From contig NZ_LT732540.1 of assembly GCF_900155635.1 (NCBI RefSeq), positions 1,028,365 to 1,092,364 of the forward strand: 64,000 nucleotides of DNA. The letters run 5' to 3'. Positions 59,710-64,000 of this stretch are shown here, piece after piece. Each line of letters starts with the position of its first letter. Position 1 is the first letter of the stretch. This stretch comes from Olsenella urininfantis. GTDB lineage: Bacteria > Actinomycetota > Coriobacteriia > Coriobacteriales > Atopobiaceae. The translations under genes and the position numbers were made by a program. The notes beneath the pieces were generated by a model. It was not told where the DNA came from and ran no database searches. It saw only the letters and a program-made list of their open reading frames with translations.

Positions 59710-60489
59710 ATGAGCTTCTGCATGATCGTCTCGCCGGCCAAGAAGATGGTGGTCAACGAGGGAGAGCCCGCCGCACGCCAGGCGCCCCGCTTCCTGGACG
59801 AGGCTCAGGAGCTTGCCGAGGAGCTGCGCCGCCTGGGCCCTGCGGGCGCCCAGGAGGTCTGGCGGTGCTCGGACAGGCTGGCCGAGGAGAACTGGGATCG
59901 CGTGCGCACCCTCCCCGAGGACCTGCGCCTGGGCGTCTCGGCCCTCACCGCCGCCGTCAGCTCGTATCGCGGCATCCAGTACACCCACCTGGCACCCGAG
60001 GTGATGGACGGCGCGCAGCTCTCGTGGCTTTCACGCCACCTGCGCATCGTCTCGGGACTCTACGGCCTGCTCAGGCCCTTCGACGCCATCGCGCCCTACC
60101 GCCTGGAGATGCAGGCGAGGCTCTCCGTTGGCGGCTCGAAGAGCCTGTACGAGTTCTGGGACAGCCGCATCTACGACGCCCTTGCCTGCGAGAGGGGCAT
60201 CACCCATATCGTCAACGTGGCCTCCCAGGAGTACGCCAAGGCGGTGCTGCCCTGGGCGCTTCCCGACGGGCCCAAAATCGTGACCTGCAGCTTCATGATT
60301 CCACGTGCCAAAGACGGTAGGCTCACACAGCCCTCCACCGAGGCCAAGGCGGCGCGCGGCAGCTTCGTGCGCTGGGCGGCGGAGCGCCAGGTGGAGGACG
60401 TGCAGGAGCTCCAGGGCTTCGCCGAGAGGGGCTATGCCTTCTCGCCCGAGCGCTCGGGCGAGAAGGCCTGGAGCTTCGTGCGCGCGTGA
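59710..60489 (+). CDS. yaaA: YaaA peroxide-stress protein (UPF0246)
   Basis: 259 residues, the usual length. MSFCMIVSPAKKMVVNEGEP begins with the family SPAK motif; IQYTHLAPEVMDGAQLSWLS, LRPFDAIAPYRLEMQARLSV, ILYEFWDSRIY-like region (LYEFWDSRIYDALACERG) and the C-terminal GFAERGYAFSPERSGEKAWS complete the family. In Escherichia coli YaaA lowers free iron under peroxide stress. Convergent with the ndpA-like gene 12 bases away. GAGGAGGGCAC precedes the ATG. Confidence 0.93.
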   Translation: MSFCMIVSPAKKMVVNEGEPAARQAPRFLDEAQELAEELRRLGPAGAQEVWRCSDRLAEENWDRVRTLPEDLRLGVSALTAAVSSYRGIQYTHLAPEVMDGAQLSWLSRHLRIVSGLYGLLRPFDAIAPYRLEMQARLSVGGSKSLYEFWDSRIYDALACERGITHIVNVASQEYAKAVLPWALPDGPKIVTCSFMIPRAKDGRLTQPSTEAKAARGSFVRWAAERQVEDVQELQGFAERGYAFSPERSGEKAWSFVRA

Positions 60490-60501
60490 GTGAGAGGGCG
60501 C

Positions 60502-61599
60502 CTACCTGTTCTCTATGCGCCCCACGTTCTTGATGACGATGGACACATAGCCCTCGGCGTCGCTCGTGAACTCTATGTAGTTGGCGTCCGCTGCGTACTC
60601 GCTGGGAAAGGTGATCTCTATGCCCGTGTCCGTCTTGATCTTGTGGCTCTTGGCCATGCGGTTGGCCACCCCGCGCCTTACGGGAACCTCCTCGGGCAGG
60701 TCGCTCTCCTGGGCCGCGCGCTCGTAGCGCTCCTGCAGCTCGGGCCTCTCCTCGAAGACGCGTCGGCCAACCTCGCCCGGCGAGAAGGACTCTGCCCTCT
60801 CTGCCTCCTGGGCCACCACGTGCTTGGCCTGGGCAACGGCACGCGTGACGTTCTCGCCTGCCTCCTCGGCGACCTCCCGCACGATCTGCTCCACGCGCTC
60901 GACGACCTCCTTGCTCGAGGCTTGGGCCACGCACCGCAGGAGCTTGTCGGCAACCACGCTGACCTCCTGGCTGCCCTGGGTGCGCCGCTTGTCATGGAAG
61001 TCTATGGCCCCATTGGCCATGTTGACCAGGAGGTAGGTGTCCGCCTTCTGGGTGGGGTTGGGAAGGGTCGAGTCCTGGCGCAGGATGTCGTTGGCCGCGG
61101 CGCCGGCCCCGTCGGCCCCAAGCTCGTGCACGAAGGCCTGCTTGCGCGGCAGGAGGATGGCGGCAAAGTAGCGCACGGAGAGGTCCTCGAGGTCAACGTC
61201 CTCGGCAGGTGCCGCCATGGCATCCGCCACCTGCCCGCCCGCGTCCTGCGCGCGGGCCTTGAGGTCGCGCGTGTCCGTGAAGTCGCAGACCAGAAGGTCC
61301 GCCTGCTCGAGCTCGTCGCAGCGCCTCAGCTCCTCCCAGAGCATGCGCGCAAGCTGCTGCGAGAGCTCCACAAAGCCCACGCCCGCGCCTGCCGCGTAGC
61401 TCTCGAGAGCCTCGCGCAGCACGCTGGCCTCGGAGAACTCACCGTGCTTGCTCTCGGCTGACGAGATGGTCTTGCGCAGCTGACGCTGCACGTATGACTT
61501 TACCGAACGACCCCCCATGTCCAGCTCGCGCTCGCTGGGGTAGGCGGATCCGCTCTCGAAGTCGAAGGCGTGCAGGATGGCATGGGAGACGTGCATCAT
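60502..61599 (-). CDS. Nucleoid-associated protein (NdpA/YejK-like)
   Basis: About 365 residues from the ATG at 61599 (or the adjacent ATG at 61596). Opening MMHVSHAILHAFDFESGSAY fits the 37-kDa nucleoid-associated protein family (PF04245, YejK), with an N-terminal NDP-like region, GVGFVELSQQLARMLWEELR and the late TDTGIEITFPSEYAADANYI. Expected in the cytoplasm bound to DNA. A longer reading to 61692 is weakly supported. Start not certain. Confidence 0.75.
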   Translation of the reverse strand: MMHVSHAILHAFDFESGSAYPSERELDMGGRSVKSYVQRQLRKTISSAESKHGEFSEASVLREALESYAAGAGVGFVELSQQLARMLWEELRRCDELEQADLLVCDFTDTRDLKARAQDAGGQVADAMAAPAEDVDLEDLSVRYFAAILLPRKQAFVHELGADGAGAAANDILRQDSTLPNPTQKADTYLLVNMANGAIDFHDKRRTQGSQEVSVVADKLLRCVAQASSKEVVERVEQIVREVAEEAGENVTRAVAQAKHVVAQEAERAESFSPGEVGRRVFEERPELQERYERAAQESDLPEEVPVRRGVANRMAKSHKIKTDTGIEITFPSEYAADANYIEFTSDAEGYVSIVIKNVGRIENR

Positions 61600-61698
61600 G
61601 GGAATCACCGGCTTGCATGCGTTGGTACGGGCGGAGAGGCTGGGCCTGCGGCAGACCAGCATAGCGCAGAGTCCCGAAGGCGGGGCGGCCAAAGGAGA

Positions 61699-61731
61699 AG
61701 GCCACCGCTCCAGACAGGTGGCGATGGCCTT
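61699..61731 (-). terminator. Hairpin after the PTS IIA gene
   Basis: AAGGCCA and TGGCCTT, with inner GCCACC/GGTGGC, form a stem on the minus strand followed by CTCCTTTGG. The U-tract is weak. Confidence 0.4.
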
Positions 61732-61755
61732 CCAGGCATGGTCGGACTTCGTCCC

Positions 61756-62322
61756 TTACAGGGCGCTGACCTGCAGCAGGGGATCTCCCACCTTGACGAG
61801 GGGGCGCCCGCCGATAAGCGTCCCGCTGGTGGCGACGTTCTTCACGCCGGCAAAGCTGTCGTGGTTGGTGACCACGCAGGTAACAACGTCGTCCAGGCCA
61901 GCCTCCTTGATGGCCTCGATGTCAAAGGTCATGAGGGGCGTGCCCGCCACAACCTCCTGGCCGTCCTCCACGAAGCGGGAGAAGCCATGGCCGTTCATCT
62001 TGATGGTGTCGATGCCCACGTGGATGAGGATGTCGACGCCACCCGCCATGGTCATGCCGATGGCATGGTTGGTGACGGTGGTTGCCTTCACGCGGCCGTT
62101 CGCGGGGGCGTACACGACACCCACCTGAGGGACGATGCCACAGCCCTTGCCGAAGAGCCCCCCTGCGATGACCTCATCGCGAACCTCGTCCAGGCTCACC
62201 ACCATGCCCGTCACGGGCGCGTAGACGGTGCCCGGGGCAACATGGAAGCTTGCCGCGTTGGGCTGGGGCGTGTCGCCCCCGGCGTCGAAGAGCGTGGACT
62301 TGATCTTGTCGATGAGACCCAT
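61756..62322 (-). CDS. PTS glucose-type EIIA component
   Basis: 188 residues from the ATG at 62322 (AAGGAGGGGCACC upstream). The PTS EIIA-glucose fold: APGTVYAPVTGMVVSLDEVR, VYAPANGRVKATTVTNHAIG with the first active-site His, and VDILIHVGIDTIKMNGHGFS with the phosphorylated His in ILIHVG. It passes phosphate from HPr to a sugar-specific permease and may signal sugar supply. Stand-alone gene here, so its permease partner is elsewhere. The first 20 residues are a short amphipathic lead (GLIDKIKSTLFDAGG). Confidence 0.9.
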   Translation of the reverse strand: MGLIDKIKSTLFDAGGDTPQPNAASFHVAPGTVYAPVTGMVVSLDEVRDEVIAGGLFGKGCGIVPQVGVVYAPANGRVKATTVTNHAIGMTMAGGVDILIHVGIDTIKMNGHGFSRFVEDGQEVVAGTPLMTFDIEAIKEAGLDDVVTCVVTNHDSFAGVKNVATSGTLIGGRPLVKVGDPLLQVSAL

Positions 62323-62417
62323 GGTGCCCCTCCTTCTGGCCTCCGCAGGGCGCGGCGCCATTTGTGTTTACAAACTCAAGACCCATCCCAGTATGGCACG
62401 TCTGGGACAGCCCGTAG

Positions 62418-63062
62418 CTAAAGTCTGCGCCCGTAGAGGTAAATGGTGCGGCGGCCGGAGTCGCCGCCAGCTCCCTGACGCTCCTGCACGCAGTTGAAGC
62501 CGCGCCTCTCCAGGAACTCCCTGTCGGAGTCCTCGTCGATCACGATGAAGCTGCCCTGGGCGCCCTTGGAGGAGAAGCTCGCGAGCATCTCCTCGAGGAG
62601 CCTGTTGCCTATGCCCTGTCCCTGCGCCTTGGGGTGCACCACCAGAAGGTTTATCTCGGACTGCGAGTTGGTGTAGCCACGAGAGATGAAGACGTCCGCC
62701 ATGGTGAACATGCGCAGCTTGCTGAAGAGGCGCTCCTCGACGAGGATGCCTCCGTTCTTGGCGCGCTTGCGCGCGATGACCATGAGCTCCTGGAAGCGCT
62801 CCTCCCAGCTCTCGTTCACCTGAACGCTCTCGTTGGGGCAGAAGCCACCGAAGATGGCCCCCACCACGACCCCCGCGCGCTGCGCCACCAGCGTCACCTG
62901 CGATCGGCGCAGGGCCCCGGCGGTCATGACGCGGCCGAAGACCGACCTGTCGTACACGCCCTCCACGCCCACGCACCACACGCGGGAGCAGAGGTCGGTG
63001 ACGGCCCCGAAGTCGCTGTCACAAAAGGGCCGGTAGACGATATCTTCACTTGCGGCACACAT
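62418..63062 (-). CDS. GNAT family acetyltransferase
   Basis: 214 residues from the ATG at 63062 (CAGGAGGACCAGC upstream); an earlier ATG at 63128 is not supported. SEINLLVVHPKAQGQGIGNR, LLEEMLASFSSKGAQGSFIV is the acetyl-CoA-binding VHPxxQGxGIG motif of GNAT enzymes, followed by DSDREFLERRGFNCVQER. Substrate unknown. The protein is larger than usual because of an N-terminal 60-residue extension (VYRPFCDSDFGAVTDLCSRV). Confidence 0.85.
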   Translation of the reverse strand: MCAASEDIVYRPFCDSDFGAVTDLCSRVWCVGVEGVYDRSVFGRVMTAGALRRSQVTLVAQRAGVVVGAIFGGFCPNESVQVNESWEERFQELMVIARKRAKNGGILVEERLFSKLRMFTMADVFISRGYTNSQSEINLLVVHPKAQGQGIGNRLLEEMLASFSSKGAQGSFIVIDEDSDREFLERRGFNCVQERQGAGGDSGRRTIYLYGRRL

Positions 63063-63154
63063 GCTGGTCCTCCTGGGCCTGGCATCTCTCACTATGCAAT
63101 ATTTATGCTGCAGCGGGCGAGATGCCATCGTTCTTTCTGCTGTGAAAGGCCCTT

Positions 63155-63197
63155 ATTGGATATAACCAAGTCAAGCCTAACCAGAGCTTTATCCAAT
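63155..63197. promoter_or_regulatory. Inverted repeat in the GNAT / DUF1846 spacer
   Basis: ATTGGATA (63155-63162) and TATCCAAT (63190-63197), 27 bases apart, form a perfect dyad in A/T-rich sequence of the 63063-63400 gap between two divergent genes. May be an operator for either gene. Confidence 0.35.
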
Positions 63198-63400
63198 GAC
63201 ATTGTAGACGTGGGTCGCCGCTGTCCGCGAGTCTCCTTTGCGCAAACGGTACCCTGACCACGACAAGGGACACGCAAAAGGGGTCCTGCGGACGAAGACG
63301 CTTGGCCTTTTGGATGTGATTGGGCAACATCCGCTGGACGCGGGCGCTCCTATCGTACCATCTTCCTGATGACACGCCACGAGGGCCAAGGGGGGCTCCC

Positions 63401-64000
63401 ATGCAGATGGGCTTTGACAACGACAGGTACATCGAGTTGCAGGCGATGCGCATCCGCGAGCGCATCAACCAGTTTGGCGGCAAGCTCTACCTCGAGTTTG
63501 GCGGCAAGCTGCTGGACGACTACCACGCAAGCCGCGTGCTGCCCGGCTTTGCGCCAGACTCAAAGGCGCGCATGCTCCAGGAGCTGGCCGACGAGGCCGA
63601 GGTGGTCTTTGCCATCAACGCCAACGACATCGAGCAGGGCAAGCGCCGCAGCGACATTGGCATCAGCTACGACGAGGACGTCCTGCGCCTCATGGACGTG
63701 TTCCGAAGCCGCGGCCTCGCCATCGGCGGCGTCGTCATCACGCGCTTCTCGGGGCAGCCGAAGGCGGAAGCATACCAGGCGCGCCTGGCCCAGATGGGCA
63801 TCGCCGTGTACCGCCACTACCCCATCTCGGGCTACCCCTCCAACATCGACCTCATCGTGAGCGACGAGGGCTTCGGGCGCAACGAGTACGTGAAGACCCA
63901 CAAGCCGCTGGTTGTGGTCACCGCCCCGGGACCTGGCTCCGGCAAGCTTGCCGTGTGCCTCTCGCAGCTCTACAACGAGCACGCGCACGGGGTTGGCGCG
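63401..64000 (+). CDS. DUF1846 (UPF0371) protein, 3' end cut by window edge
   Basis: 200 residues from the ATG at 63401 (AGGGGGG upstream; a second ATG lies two codons later). MQMGFDNDRYIELQAMRIRE, RINQFGGKLYLEFGGKLLDD, YHASRVLPGFAPDSKARMLQ, then NANDIEQGKRRSDIGISYDE match the DUF1846 family, whose members have a Rossmann-like fold with a P-loop-like APGPGSGKLAVCLSQLYNE near residue 180. Function is not established. The gene continues past the window. Confidence 0.9.
   Translation, partial: MQMGFDNDRYIELQAMRIRERINQFGGKLYLEFGGKLLDDYHASRVLPGFAPDSKARMLQELADEAEVVFAINANDIEQGKRRSDIGISYDEDVLRLMDVFRSRGLAIGGVVITRFSGQPKAEAYQARLAQMGIAVYRHYPISGYPSNIDLIVSDEGFGRNEYVKTHKPLVVVTAPGPGSGKLAVCLSQLYNEHAHGVGA

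Noticed and set aside
57673-59988. A 771-codon open frame on the minus strand.
   Set aside because: Opposite the second ABC half-transporter, which has all its motifs; high GC gives long antisense frames.

Overview
The window is GC-rich (roughly two thirds G+C), densely coding bacterial chromosome. The gene set fits a fermentative, host-associated actinobacterium of the class Coriobacteriia, most like the Olsenella/Atopobium group. That placement is inferred from gene content and codon use, not from a marker gene: pyruvate formate-lyase, glycerol dehydrogenases, a pseudogenised lactate permease, ECF transporters, a PTS IIA protein and a YolD/UmuC pair. No rRNA, tRNA or cas gene was seen.

Layout. 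1-6356: edge of a secreted beta-helix-like protein, lipoprotein cyclophilin, GNAT enzyme, a dead glycerol dehydrogenase beside an intact paralogue, an EF-hand protein and a DUF454 membrane protein. 6372-8310: a small accessory island bounded by two copies of a double-hairpin repeat. It holds small unknown genes, three solitary copies of one 36-bp type II-style CRISPR repeat, and a tracrRNA-like gene with anti-repeat, bulge, hairpins and terminator, but no cas gene. 8319-24713: housekeeping genes (YaiI, phasin-like protein, HAD phosphatase, serC-serA-DUF1015, a TPR protein, FMN reductase, a MacB/FtsX-type ABC system, and DJ-1/UmuC/YolD). 24850-30440: MATE pump, a collapsed ABC system, an O-acetyltransferase and a wrecked lactate permease. 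30569-33778: pyruvate formate-lyase whose glycyl-radical domain is encoded as a separate 83-residue protein, followed by its activase. 33775-45388: DAHP synthase, GDPD, C69 dipeptidase, a coiled-coil cell-wall hydrolase, prepilin peptidase, two small membrane proteins with a Crp/Fnr regulator, and class II aldolase. 45549-48651: TPP-riboswitch-controlled thiamine-precursor transporter. 48779-51785: AbiEi-like protein, iron alcohol dehydrogenase and a methyltransferase bracketed by two more double-hairpin repeats. 51753-59469: divergent AraC regulator and an ECF importer joined to a heterodimeric ABC exporter-fold pair. 59710-64000: YaaA, NdpA-like protein, PTS IIA, GNAT and the start of a DUF1846 gene.

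How it fits together. Central carbon genes (glycerol dehydrogenase, aldolase, PFL, alcohol dehydrogenase, PTS IIA) point to mixed-acid fermentation of sugars and glycerol. Amino-acid supply is covered by serC/serA and the DAHP synthase. Several genes are decaying by nonsense mutation and internal deletion, including one dehydrogenase, the lactate permease and one ABC system, which suggests niche narrowing. The most unusual features are the cas-less tracrRNA with solitary repeats, the four-copy double-hairpin element, and the split pyruvate formate-lyase.
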